From an uncultured Campylobacteraceae bacterium (GTDB taxonomy: Bacteria > Campylobacterota > Campylobacteria > Campylobacterales > Arcobacteraceae), in NCBI GenBank assembly GCA_913057765.1, contig CAJXPH010000040.1, positions 1-15,165 of the forward strand: 15,165 nucleotides of DNA, given 5' to 3'. The notes below the pieces were generated by a model. It was given only the letters and a program-made list of their open reading frames with translations. It made no database searches and had not been told where the DNA came from. This document shows positions 1 through 7,347 of the stretch, one piece after another. A program made the position numbers and the translations under genes. The first letter of the stretch is position 1; every line of letters starts with the position of its first letter.

Positions 1-33
1 TCTCGTGGGCTCGGAGATGTGTATAAGAGACAG
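1..33 (+). other. Nextera Read 2 transposase adapter (sequencing artefact)
   Basis: These bases match the Illumina Nextera Read 2 adapter lacking only its first G. Bases 15-33 are the 19-bp Tn5 mosaic end AGATGTGTATAAGAGACAG. This is library DNA, not genome. It happens to be open in the same frame as the partial gene that follows, so an automatic caller could fuse about 11 false residues onto that gene. Confidence 0.98.
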
Positions 34-165
34 ATTTTATTTAACTTTGGTTCAATTCAGATTGAGAGAAATGGAAAGTTAATTTTTGAAAATGATGAAT
101 ATATAAAAATAAAAAGAAATGATGGTAAAATTGAAAAAATTTATAAAGATGGAAGATTAAGATGA
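34..165 (+). CDS. C-terminal fragment of an unidentified protein upstream of flhF
   Basis: From the first genomic base the frame is open for 43 codons and stops at TGA 163-165. That stop overlaps the flhF ATG at 162 in an ATGA junction, so the gene is probably translationally coupled to flhF. The residues alternate polar and hydrophobic (for example GKLIFENDEYIKIKR) and end in the basic tail KDGRLR, which suggests beta-strands at the C-terminus of a larger protein. I do not recognise the family. In C. jejuni the gene before flhF is folK as I remember it, but this tail does not look like FolK. The 5' part is missing because the insert ends here. The coding nature rests on the frame, the codon pattern and the typical operon overlap. 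Confidence 0.6.
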   Translation: MLFNFGSIQIERNGKLIFENDEYIKIKRNDGKIEKIYKDGRLR

Positions 166-1307
166 ATATGCTCTCTTTTTTAGGTGAGACGCCGACTATT
201 GCCCTAAGAAATGCACAAGAAGAGTGTGGAGAAGAAGCTATTGTAATCTCAACAAAAAAGATATCTAGTGTTAGTGATGGAAATAAAGATATGTATGAGG
301 TTGTTGTTACTATAGAGGATGAAGAACAAGAAATTAAACATACAAAAAGAATAGTTTCTCAACCTAGTATAAATAATCAAAGGGTTGAAGCAAAAGTTTA
401 TGACTTTAGAGAAGAAATTCTTAAAATGCAAGATGCGATTTTACAAGTCCAAAAAACATTATGGGACCCAAAAAGTCAGTTATATGATTTGACAATACCT
501 CCTGAATTTATCGATATATATACACTTTTTGAGAAAAACGGTTTTGATCAAGAGATGACATATACTATTATGAAGAAAACTATTAAACAGCTTCCCGTAG
601 CATTAAAATCAAATCCAAAAAAAGTGAATGATTTTTTTAAATTAGTATTAAGAAGAATTATTCCTATAAAACATGAAGTTCCATTACGAAAGCACCAAAG
701 AAAAATTATAATGATGGTAGGTCCCACCGGAGTTGGAAAAACTACGACAATTGCAAAGCTTGCTGCTAGGTATGCCTATAAGTTAGGACAGAATTACAAA
801 GTAGGAATTGTTACTTTAGATTCTTTTAGAGTAGGTGCAATTGAGCAACTGCAGGCATATACTAATATTATGAGATTACCTTTAGAAGTTGTTAAGAAAC
901 CCGAAGACTTAGTTGAAGCTCTTTTAAGGTTGAAAGACTGTAATTACATTTTTATTGATACAGCAGGTTCTAGTCAATATGATGTTGATAAAATTGAACT
1001 TATAAACGAATATCAAGAAAGAGTAGATGATTTACCAATTGAAAAGGTTTTAGTTCTTCCTGCTAATGTAAAACATACTGATTTACTTGATATTTACACA
1101 AATTATTCAAGATTAAATATTGACTACTTGACTTTTACAAAGCTGGATGAAACAAAGAGTTTTGGTAATCTAATTTCTTTTGCACATGAAACAAAAAAAT
1201 CAATAACCTATTTTTCAATAGGACAGAACGTACCTGATGACTTAATTGTTTCAGATTCTAGCTTTTTAATTGATTGTTTTATGAATAATGCTTGTGCAAG
1301 GAGATAA
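162..1307 (+). CDS. flhF: FlhF, SRP-type GTPase for flagellar placement
   Basis: FlhF is the third SRP-family GTPase beside Ffh and FtsY. It acts at the cell pole and sets where, and with FlhG how many, flagella form. In the 381-residue protein the N-terminal start (FLGETPTIALRNAQEECGEEAIVIST) resembles the FlhF B-domain. It is followed by a charged, variable stretch to about residue 110, a helical N domain, and the G domain. Visible G-domain motifs are the P-loop GPTGVGKTTT (187-196), DSFR (220-223), DTAG (266-269) and TKLDE (326-330). The protein is shorter than I remember for C. jejuni FlhF (about 480 residues), mostly through a shorter N-terminal region. The ATG at 162 overlaps the stop of the preceding frame. 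The TAA stop abuts the flhG start, so the two antagonists FlhF and FlhG are probably co-translated. DTAG is followed by SS rather than the usual R. Confidence 0.95.
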   Translation: MNMLSFLGETPTIALRNAQEECGEEAIVISTKKISSVSDGNKDMYEVVVTIEDEEQEIKHTKRIVSQPSINNQRVEAKVYDFREEILKMQDAILQVQKTLWDPKSQLYDLTIPPEFIDIYTLFEKNGFDQEMTYTIMKKTIKQLPVALKSNPKKVNDFFKLVLRRIIPIKHEVPLRKHQRKIIMMVGPTGVGKTTTIAKLAARYAYKLGQNYKVGIVTLDSFRVGAIEQLQAYTNIMRLPLEVVKKPEDLVEALLRLKDCNYIFIDTAGSSQYDVDKIELINEYQERVDDLPIEKVLVLPANVKHTDLLDIYTNYSRLNIDYLTFTKLDETKSFGNLISFAHETKKSITYFSIGQNVPDDLIVSDSSFLIDCFMNNACARR

Positions 1308-2126
1308 TTGTTGTTTAATGCAATCTCTTCTCAGGCTAGTAAATTAATAAATTTAACAAGAAAATCTCAAAATCAATCAAAAACAAAAATTATTACAGTT
1401 ACTTCTGGAAAAGGAGGAGTTGGCAAGTCTACATTTACAGCTAACATTTCTTACCTTTTGTCTAAAAGAGGTTATAAGATTGCAATAATTGATGCGGACA
1501 TTGGACTTGCAAATATGCAAGTATTATTTGATATGAAACCTAAATTAACTCTTTTTGATTATATTGAAGGTCGAAATACTATAACTGAAGTGATTAGTGA
1601 AACAAAATTTGCTAACATTTCTTTAGTTGCAGGGAAAAGTGGCTATCAATATGCACATATTAAAAATTCTTTAGTTTTAACTCGTATTGTAGAAGATATT
1701 AAAGCTTTAAATAAATATGATTTAGTGTTAATTGATACTGGTGCGGGGTTAAATAATTATGTGCAAGAATTTCTATCTGTATCTAATAATATTCTTGCTT
1801 TAACAACTACAGACCCTTCTGCTTTAACAGATGTTTATGCCTTAATGAAAATGTTATCTGTTGAAAAAGAAAAATTACTATTGTGTTTTAATCATACTCA
1901 GAATTATAAGATTGGTGAAACAATTGCAAATTCTTTGGTGAATTTGGCAAAAAAGAATAGGCTAAATACAAATTTTATGGTAAAATATATAGGTAATGTG
2001 TCGACATCAGCGAATATTTCTACTACTTCAAGACTAAGAAAAATATTTGCACATGAATTTGCAAATGATGATATTACTAAACAATTGCAAAAAGCGATCG
2101 ATTCAATACTTAATAATATAAAATAA
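1308..2126 (+). CDS. flhG: FlhG (YlxH/FleN), MinD-like ATPase controlling flagellar number
   Basis: FlhG is a ParA/MinD-type ATPase that stimulates FlhF GTP hydrolysis and restrains flagellar number. The deviant Walker A SGKGGVGKST is at residues 33-42, the A-prime region IIDADIGLAN at 60-69, and the Walker B-like LIDTGAG at 141-147. The N-terminal stretch SSQASKL (7-13) resembles the DQAxxLR motif by which FlhG activates FlhF. The C-terminus (ITKQLQKAIDSILNNIK) could form an amphipathic membrane-binding helix, as in MinD relatives. No ATG fits. The start is TTG at 1308, directly after the flhF stop, or the adjacent TTG at 1311. The Shine-Dalgarno AAGGAGA at 1298-1304 lies inside the flhF end, and its GGAG core is spaced slightly better for 1311. 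The 272-residue length is normal. Confidence 0.94.
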   Translation: MLFNAISSQASKLINLTRKSQNQSKTKIITVTSGKGGVGKSTFTANISYLLSKRGYKIAIIDADIGLANMQVLFDMKPKLTLFDYIEGRNTITEVISETKFANISLVAGKSGYQYAHIKNSLVLTRIVEDIKALNKYDLVLIDTGAGLNNYVQEFLSVSNNILALTTTDPSALTDVYALMKMLSVEKEKLLLCFNHTQNYKIGETIANSLVNLAKKNRLNTNFMVKYIGNVSTSANISTTSRLRKIFAHEFANDDITKQLQKAIDSILNNIK

Positions 2127-2182
2127 GGTTTGTTTGTGTATACAAATGCATTTAATATTTTTTTATCTAACATAGGGATGTT

Positions 2183-2506
2183 ATGATAGTTGAAAAATTT
2201 TCACAAAATGTGATAAATAGTGGTGTCTTTAGATTATATATTGCCACTGGTTTTTTTGCTACATTAATATTTTTTGTTGTTAATGCAGATTTATATACAC
2301 CATTAGAAATGATATTTGGAATTATAGGAGTTACTATAATTTTAAAAGGAGTCTCAAATATGATGTTATCACTTATTATTTTACTTTTTAACTTAGATAA
2401 CAAACGAGCTGAATTAGACTTTAAATATAATGAAGAAAAAATAAATGCAATGATGGCTGAATTGGGTGTGCAAGATGCACAAACTGTTGGGAATCAGGCT
2501 AACTAA
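2183..2506 (+). CDS. Small two-helix membrane protein in the Cj0062c position
   Basis: This 107-residue protein has a short cytosolic-looking N-terminus and a first hydrophobic helix at about residues 18-38. A second long hydrophobic region runs from about 41 to 70 and may be one helix or two close ones. A charged, helix-prone tail (DNKRAELDFKYNEEKINAMM) ends in a polar segment. No enzymatic motif is visible. In C. jejuni a small integral membrane protein, Cj0062c, follows flhG directly, so this is probably its positional counterpart; I infer that from order and topology, not from aligned sequence. The ATG at 2183 is the only usable start because the frame has a stop at 2168. AGGGA at 2174-2178 could serve as a ribosome binding site. 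The 56-nt gap after flhG is the longest in the window. Confidence 0.8.
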   Translation: MIVEKFSQNVINSGVFRLYIATGFFATLIFFVVNADLYTPLEMIFGIIGVTIILKGVSNMMLSLIILLFNLDNKRAELDFKYNEEKINAMMAELGVQDAQTVGNQAN

Positions 2507-2523
2507 AGAATAAAGGGATCTTA

Positions 2524-2820
2524 ATGAATATTTCATCAATCACAGATTCAATTGGTTCAATTACCAATAACAATGTTAATCCTGTAAATAAAACAAATGA
2601 TAAAACTTTTGATAATATGTTAAAAGATGCAATATCTGAAGTTAATAATTCACAAGTTGAGGGATACAAAGCTATGGAAGGTATTGCAACAGGTAATGTT
2701 AAGAATTTACAAGAAGCAGTACAAAAAATAGAAGAAGCTGAACTTTCTTTAAAATTAGCATTAGAAGTAAAAAACAAAGCTATTAACGCATATAAAGAAG
2801 TTATGCGAATGCAAGTATAG
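2524..2820 (+). CDS. fliE: FliE, MS ring-rod junction protein
   Basis: FliE is exported early by the flagellar type III system and joins the MS ring to the rod. The 98 residues show the family layout: a variable N-terminus (about 1-25), then FDNMLKDAISEVNNSQVEGY and a C-terminal pair of helices containing LQEAVQKIEEAELSLKLALEVKNKAINAYKEVMRMQV. That C-terminal signature (V.K.E.A..S..L...VRNK...AY.E.MRM.V) is characteristic. Length is close to the roughly 104 residues of the enteric protein. AAGGGA at 2513-2518 lies 5 nt before the ATG. The flgC start follows 16 nt after the stop, which fits their adjacent positions in the rod. Confidence 0.94.
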   Translation: MNISSITDSIGSITNNNVNPVNKTNDKTFDNMLKDAISEVNNSQVEGYKAMEGIATGNVKNLQEAVQKIEEAELSLKLALEVKNKAINAYKEVMRMQV

Positions 2821-2836
2821 GTTATAGGAGAATATT

Positions 2837-3292
2837 ATGGGTTTTTTTGATGGTTATAACATAGCAACTTCTGGAATGAGTGCACAGCGTACACGAATAA
2901 ATGTTGTAAGTGCAAATATTGCAAATGCAAAAACTACACATACTGAAGCTGGTGGACCATATAAAAAACAAAATGTTATTTTTGAAGAAATTCTTTTACA
3001 AGAATCTAAAAAAGCAGCTACTAATGAAACTGAACTAAATAAAAATTCTGATATTTCTTTAAGGGGAGTGGGAGTAAAATCTATAGTAGATGATAATGCA
3101 AAAGCAGTTATGAGATTTGAACCGTCACATCCAGATGCGAATGAAGATGGTTATGTTGCATATCCAGATATTAATCCAGTAGTTGAAATGGTGGATTTAA
3201 TTGAAGCTATGCGTTCTTATGAAGCTAATGTCGCAACTTTCAATACTCATAAAAATATTGATACGAAGACATTAGATATTTTAAAAGCATAA
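2837..3292 (+). CDS. flgC: FlgC, proximal rod protein
   Basis: FlgC is an axial subunit of the proximal rod, exported without a Sec signal. The N-terminus carries the flagellar rod/hook signature: SGMSAQRTRINVVSANIANA at about residues 12-31, followed by GGPYKKQNVIFEE. The C-terminus has the matching GYVAYPDINPVVEMVDLIEA and RSYEANVATFNTHKNIDTK blocks, which build the D0 coiled coil with neighbours. At 151 residues it is slightly longer than enteric FlgC (about 134). AGGAGA at 2826-2831 lies 5 nt before the ATG. The usual partner flgB is not upstream, where fliE sits instead, and is not elsewhere in the window. Confidence 0.95.
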   Translation: MGFFDGYNIATSGMSAQRTRINVVSANIANAKTTHTEAGGPYKKQNVIFEEILLQESKKAATNETELNKNSDISLRGVGVKSIVDDNAKAVMRFEPSHPDANEDGYVAYPDINPVVEMVDLIEAMRSYEANVATFNTHKNIDTKTLDILKA

Positions 3293-3295
3293 ATT

Positions 3296-5524
3296 ATGAC
3301 TAAAGAAGTAGATTTTTTATCAATTGGTAAAAGCCCTGAGTTAAAGAATGATTCACAAGTAAATACTAATACTACAAAAAAAGAAGGACTATCTCTATTT
3401 GATAGTTTAATGGTAAATAATCAAAAAAAAGAAGTTTCAAAAGAAAATACAGATACTAAAACTAATAATACTAATCCTTTAAAACAAGAACAGCAAGTAG
3501 TTGAAAAAACAAAAGAAGGTAATGGACAAGAACTTTCTGCTACAAAATCTGAAAAAAAAGAATCAACTAACTTAGGCTCTAACTCGAAAAAAGTAGACGA
3601 GTCTGAAAAAAAAGAAACAACTACAAATGAAAAAGTTTCTTCAACCAGTAATGAATCAAAAATAGAAAAAACTTCTACAAGTACTTCATTATTAGATCGT
3701 ATGATTATTGAAGCTAAGAAAGATGTGAAAACTCTAAATAGTGAAAAAAATCCTTCAGTAAGTAAAGAACCCAAAGATAATAATATTTCACGTCATGAAA
3801 AAGAATCAAATGGAGAAGCTACAAAAAGTTCATCTTTACTGGACAAAATGATTAGTCAAGCAAAGACTGTTATATCATCAGAGGTAGAAAAAAATGATAC
3901 AAAAATAGATGATAAAAAAAATATTGATAAAGAAATCATAACTAAAAACCCAGATGTAAAATTAGAAAAAAATATAAAAAATGAATCTACTCCTCCTATA
4001 TTAAAAGAAGAAACAAAAGAATCAAATTTAAAAAAAGATATTAAAAGTAATGATACGATAGAGTCAAAAGAAGATAGTAAAAAAGTAAAAAAAGACGTAG
4101 TAGAATTAAAAGATACAGAAGTAAGAAGTGAAAATAAAAGTGGAAAAGTTGTTTTAGAAACAAAAGTTGATATACAAGATGCGGAAGTCAAAATTACTAC
4201 AGAACCTAATGAAAAAGTATTAAAAAAAGAAAATATTACAAATGTAGAAGTAAAAAAAGTTATAAATAAATTAAATAATGATAATACTAAATCTTCAGTA
4301 AATATAGAAGAGAAAAATATAACTAATGTTGATACAAAGAAAATAGAAGAAAAAAATGTAGAAGTAAAAGAATCTTTGAATATAAAAGATTCTAAAAAAC
4401 TTGATACAAATTTAACAGAAGATTCAAAAACTGAAAAAATATTAAATAATAATCAAGATAAAGCGATAAATAAAAATATAGTTGATAGTTCGACAAAAAA
4501 TTTAGCGAAATTAGAACCAGAAGCTATTGTTAAAGATGAACAAAGAATTAATATTGATAAGAAAGACTTATTAAAAGAGACACCTAGGGAAAATAACACA
4601 GTAAATAATAAATCATTAATGGATAGACTTCTTGACAATGCAAAAACTAATACAATTTCCTCAAAAGAAATGCCTTTAAATAATCCATTACAAGAACAAT
4701 CAAATAGTTTAAAAACTACTGATGTTGTAACTAATATATTTTTAAGTAATCAAAAGAATTCTATTTACAATCAAATGCTTTCTACTAAGGAAGAGGGTAA
4801 AAAGGTTGTAAAAGAGGGTAAAAGTGTTGATGATGTGAAAAAAGGCGCTGAGATCTTAGATCTTGGTCTTAAAAAAACATCGGTTGACATTGAAACAGTA
4901 ACTAAAAATGTAAAAGCTGTAGATAATTTTGATACTGATTCTTTGTTGGAAAAATTAGCTTTTGCTAATAGTGCTAGGAAAAATGATACATCAAACTTAA
5001 TCTCTAATATCACATCAACAGTATCCTCATCTACGTCAGCAACAGAAGTTGTATCAAATTTAAATGTTAATCCTGCATTAGCATTATCTATTCAAAATAG
5101 AATAATTGGAGCACAACAGCATATGTCGTCAATGATGTCAGATGTTGCAAAAAATATGTATCAAAACTATAAGCCTCCTGTAACTGCATTTAGAATTAAT
5201 TTATTCCCATCTCAATTAGGACATATTGCAATTTTGATGAAAAATGACAAAGATAATGGAATTAGTATTAGTATGAATATGTCAAATGCAAGTACTTTGG
5301 ATAGTTTTGTTGAAAATCAAAGTCTTTTAAAAGAAGCACTAAATAAAAACTTTAATAATAATCAAACTACTTTTGATTTAGATTTTAATTTGCAAGATCA
5401 AAACTCTAATCAATCGAATCAACAAGAGCAAAATAAAAAGAATAAAGAAAATCATTCTTCAAATGAAATTCTTGAAACAATTACTCAAAATCAAAATGTT
5501 GGTGAAGATTTAAATTATTTATAG
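3296..5524 (+). CDS. fliK: FliK, flagellar hook-length control protein, unusually long and lysine-rich
   Basis: FliK is secreted during hook growth and, through its C-terminal domain, switches FlhB from hook to filament substrates. The first 450 or so residues are low-complexity K/E/N/S/T sequence, probably disordered. The folded C-terminal domain is recognised at about residues 600-690 by INLFPSQLGHIAILMKND (634-651), a run of alternating beta-strands, and a helix with FVENQSLLKEALNKNF. A Q/N-rich tail follows. At 742 residues it is much longer than the enteric protein (about 405). A short motif, SL-hydrophobic-D-R/K-M/L, recurs at residues 33-42, 131-141, 180-190 and 440-450, with a looser copy at 549-559. 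Four A8 tracts occur in the first 630 bases. The start ATG is 3 nt after flgC and lacks a clear ribosome binding site, so coupling to flgC is likely. The stop abuts fliR. Confidence 0.9.
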   Translation: MTKEVDFLSIGKSPELKNDSQVNTNTTKKEGLSLFDSLMVNNQKKEVSKENTDTKTNNTNPLKQEQQVVEKTKEGNGQELSATKSEKKESTNLGSNSKKVDESEKKETTTNEKVSSTSNESKIEKTSTSTSLLDRMIIEAKKDVKTLNSEKNPSVSKEPKDNNISRHEKESNGEATKSSSLLDKMISQAKTVISSEVEKNDTKIDDKKNIDKEIITKNPDVKLEKNIKNESTPPILKEETKESNLKKDIKSNDTIESKEDSKKVKKDVVELKDTEVRSENKSGKVVLETKVDIQDAEVKITTEPNEKVLKKENITNVEVKKVINKLNNDNTKSSVNIEEKNITNVDTKKIEEKNVEVKESLNIKDSKKLDTNLTEDSKTEKILNNNQDKAINKNIVDSSTKNLAKLEPEAIVKDEQRINIDKKDLLKETPRENNTVNNKSLMDRLLDNAKTNTISSKEMPLNNPLQEQSNSLKTTDVVTNIFLSNQKNSIYNQMLSTKEEGKKVVKEGKSVDDVKKGAEILDLGLKKTSVDIETVTKNVKAVDNFDTDSLLEKLAFANSARKNDTSNLISNITSTVSSSTSATEVVSNLNVNPALALSIQNRIIGAQQHMSSMMSDVAKNMYQNYKPPVTAFRINLFPSQLGHIAILMKNDKDNGISISMNMSNASTLDSFVENQSLLKEALNKNFNNNQTTFDLDFNLQDQNSNQSNQQEQNKKNKENHSSNEILETITQNQNVGEDLNYL

Positions 5525-6274
5525 ATGCAAGAGTTAATATCATTACTTAATCCAGAGATACTTTACCAATTTCTTTTACTTTTTGCAAGACTATTAGCTT
5601 TTATTGCATTTATGCCTGTCTTCGGGCATACTTCTATAAGTGGAACAATCAGAATTGCATTTGCATTCTATATTACTATTTTCCTTTTTCCTATGGTTGA
5701 ATTAGAAGGAACTTTTACAGAAAGTTCTTTTATTCTTGCTTTAATTTCTGAAATAACTTTAGGTTTAGTAGCTTCATTTTTTATTAATGTAATTTTTGCT
5801 GCAGTTAGAATTATTGGTGAATTTGTTGGTTTCTCTACAGCTTTATCAATGGCTAGTATGTTTGACCCTGCCACGGGTTCAAATGAAGGGCTAGTTAGTA
5901 GACTTTTATACTGGATAGCATTAGTTTTATTTTTTGAGACTGGTATGTATGAAATGACTTTAATAATACTAGTAAAAAGTTTTTCTTTAATTCATCTAGG
6001 TACTTTTGATATTTTTTCATATGATGGTATTCAAATAGCAATTGATGAAATAAAAAGAATGTTTGCTTTTGCCTTTGCCTTTGCTTTACCTCTTTTCTTT
6101 ATTGGTTTTATTATGGATGTATATTATGGATATGGAACAAAATCTATGCCATCATTTTCACCTTTTGTTATTACTTTTCAGCTAAAATTTGCTTTAATAT
6201 TTATATTCCTTATTTTAGGAATGGAAGTTTTTACTGAAAGTTTTACAAACTATATGATTTCAAAACTCCAATAA
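5525..6274 (+). CDS. fliR: FliR, flagellar export gate membrane protein
   Basis: FliR, with FliP and FliQ, forms the export gate core inside the MS ring. The 249-residue protein is almost wholly hydrophobic with about six helices. Family signposts include MPVFGHTSISGTIRIAFAF near residue 30-50, the segment around IIGEFVGFSTALSMASMFDP at about 97-116, and the C-terminal hydrophobic LGMEVFTESF region. Its length is close to the usual 255-265. The ATG begins on the base after the fliK stop with no separate Shine-Dalgarno, so it is probably translated by coupling. Residues 180-187 are a perfect (Phe-Ala)4 run encoded by a tandem hexanucleotide repeat. fliP and fliQ are not in this window. Confidence 0.93.
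   Translation: MQELISLLNPEILYQFLLLFARLLAFIAFMPVFGHTSISGTIRIAFAFYITIFLFPMVELEGTFTESSFILALISEITLGLVASFFINVIFAAVRIIGEFVGFSTALSMASMFDPATGSNEGLVSRLLYWIALVLFFETGMYEMTLIILVKSFSLIHLGTFDIFSYDGIQIAIDEIKRMFAFAFAFALPLFFIGFIMDVYYGYGTKSMPSFSPFVITFQLKFALIFIFLILGMEVFTESFTNYMISKLQ
6062..6085 (+). repeat. Four tandem TTTGCY hexamers inside fliR
   Basis: The hexamers TTTGCT, TTTGCC, TTTGCC and TTTGCT follow each other without interruption and encode Phe-Ala four times (residues 180-187) in a predicted membrane helix of FliR. The unit is a multiple of three, so a change in copy number would lengthen or shorten the helix by two residues without breaking the frame. Confidence 0.85.
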
Positions 6275-6288
6275 AGGTAGTAATTTAA

Positions 6289-7344
6289 ATGGCTGATGAC
6301 AGTGGAGAAAAAACCGAAGAACCCACCGATAAGAAAATAGAAGATGCAAAAAAAGAAGGTAATGTTCCTAAATCTGCGGAAGTTTCTGGTGCCGCAATTC
6401 TATTCTTTGGATCATTATATTTATTATTTTTTTCAGGACATGCACTTGATCAAATAAAAAAACTTATGCTTTATTCTTTTAATTTTATGGGAGAAGAAAT
6501 GTCTTCTCATGTCTTTTATACTATAGGATATACAACAGTGATTACTCTTGTAACTGCACTTTTACCACTTTTTGTTTTAGTTATAATGCTTGTTTTTATA
6601 ACAAACTGGGCTCAATTTGGTTTTGTTATAAATCCTTTAAAAATTGATTTACAAAAACTAGACCCAATTAAAGGAGCAAAAGGTATATTTGGACCAAAGA
6701 AGGCATTAGAAGCATTAAAACTTACTTTAAAACTTACAATTATTGTAGTTGTAATGTTTTTACTTTTTATGTTTACTCATAAAGCATTTCTCTCAATGAT
6801 GGATACACAATTACAAGCTACAATTTCTTCCATAGTTGGACTTACTGGGTACTTTTTAGCAGCTATATTACTTATTATAATTATTTTTGCTATAATAGAT
6901 TTTTATTTTACAAGACATTATTATTTTAAATCTCTTAAAATGAGTAAACAAGATGTTAAAGATGAATATAAAAATATGGATGGAGATCCTCAAGTAAAAG
7001 GACGTATTCGTAAAATTCAAATGCAAATGGCGATGAAGAGGATGATGTCAGATGTTCCTGATGCAGATGTTGTTATTACAAATCCAACTCATTATGCAAT
7101 TGCGATGAAATATGATAATCAAATGGACTCTGCACCAAAAATTGTTGCAAAAGGAATTGATTTTATTGCTTTAAAAATAAAAGATATTGCAAGAGAGAAT
7201 AACATACCAATTATTGAAAATCCTGCATTGGCTAGGTCTATATATACTCAAATTGAAATAGACCAAGAAATACCAAATGAGTTTTATAAAGCTTTAGCAG
7301 AAATATTTTCTTATGTATATGAATTAAAGAAAAAAAAGAGGTAG
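6289..7344 (+). CDS. flhB: FlhB, export gate and substrate-specificity switch
   Basis: FlhB is the self-cleaving export component that FliK triggers to change from rod/hook to filament substrates. The N-terminus SGEKTEEPTDKKIEDAKKEG is the family signature. Four membrane helices follow at about residues 34-52, 78-106, 145-168 and 180-206. The cytosolic domain contains GDPQVKGRIRKIQMQMAMKR, then DADVVITNPTHYAIAMKY. The autocleavage motif NPTH is at residues 265-268, with the cut expected between N265 and P266. The ending IPNEFYKALAEIFSYVYELKKKKR matches the family end, with a short lysine tail. The 351-residue length is normal. The ATG follows fliR by 14 nt, with AAAGG upstream. An A8 run (7330-7337) encodes the lysine tail and overlaps the ribosome binding region of the next gene. 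Confidence 0.96.
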   Translation: MADDSGEKTEEPTDKKIEDAKKEGNVPKSAEVSGAAILFFGSLYLLFFSGHALDQIKKLMLYSFNFMGEEMSSHVFYTIGYTTVITLVTALLPLFVLVIMLVFITNWAQFGFVINPLKIDLQKLDPIKGAKGIFGPKKALEALKLTLKLTIIVVVMFLLFMFTHKAFLSMMDTQLQATISSIVGLTGYFLAAILLIIIIFAIIDFYFTRHYYFKSLKMSKQDVKDEYKNMDGDPQVKGRIRKIQMQMAMKRMMSDVPDADVVITNPTHYAIAMKYDNQMDSAPKIVAKGIDFIALKIKDIARENNIPIIENPALARSIYTQIEIDQEIPNEFYKALAEIFSYVYELKKKKR

Positions 7345-7347
7345 TTT

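Noticed and set aside
34..165. Partial upstream gene as folK, by analogy with C. jejuni order
   Set aside because: The 43 visible residues alternate like beta-strands and end in a basic tail, and nothing in them recalls the FolK C-terminus, so I left it unnamed.
1904..2173. 89-residue minus-strand frame across the flhG end
   Set aside because: It lies almost wholly opposite flhG, whose motifs and length are clear, and shows no recognisable protein pattern.
2127..2182. Internal promoter in the longest gap
   Set aside because: The gap is AT-rich and contains TATA-like strings and the 8-base palindrome TGTATACA, but no convincing -10/-35 pair or sigma-54 GG-N10-GC pattern that stands out from the background.
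2499..2777. 92-residue minus-strand frame opposite fliE
   Set aside because: fliE on the plus strand has the full family signature and a ribosome binding site; the antisense frame has neither.
3421..3774. 117-residue open frame on the minus strand inside fliK
   Set aside because: It is Phe/Ser/Leu-rich because it is the complement of lysine/glutamate/asparagine codons. It has no ribosome site or family features and overlaps a well-supported gene.
3856..4191. 111-residue minus-strand frame inside fliK
   Set aside because: It has the same composition effect as the neighbouring antisense frame, being Ser/Phe-rich complement of A-rich coding sequence.
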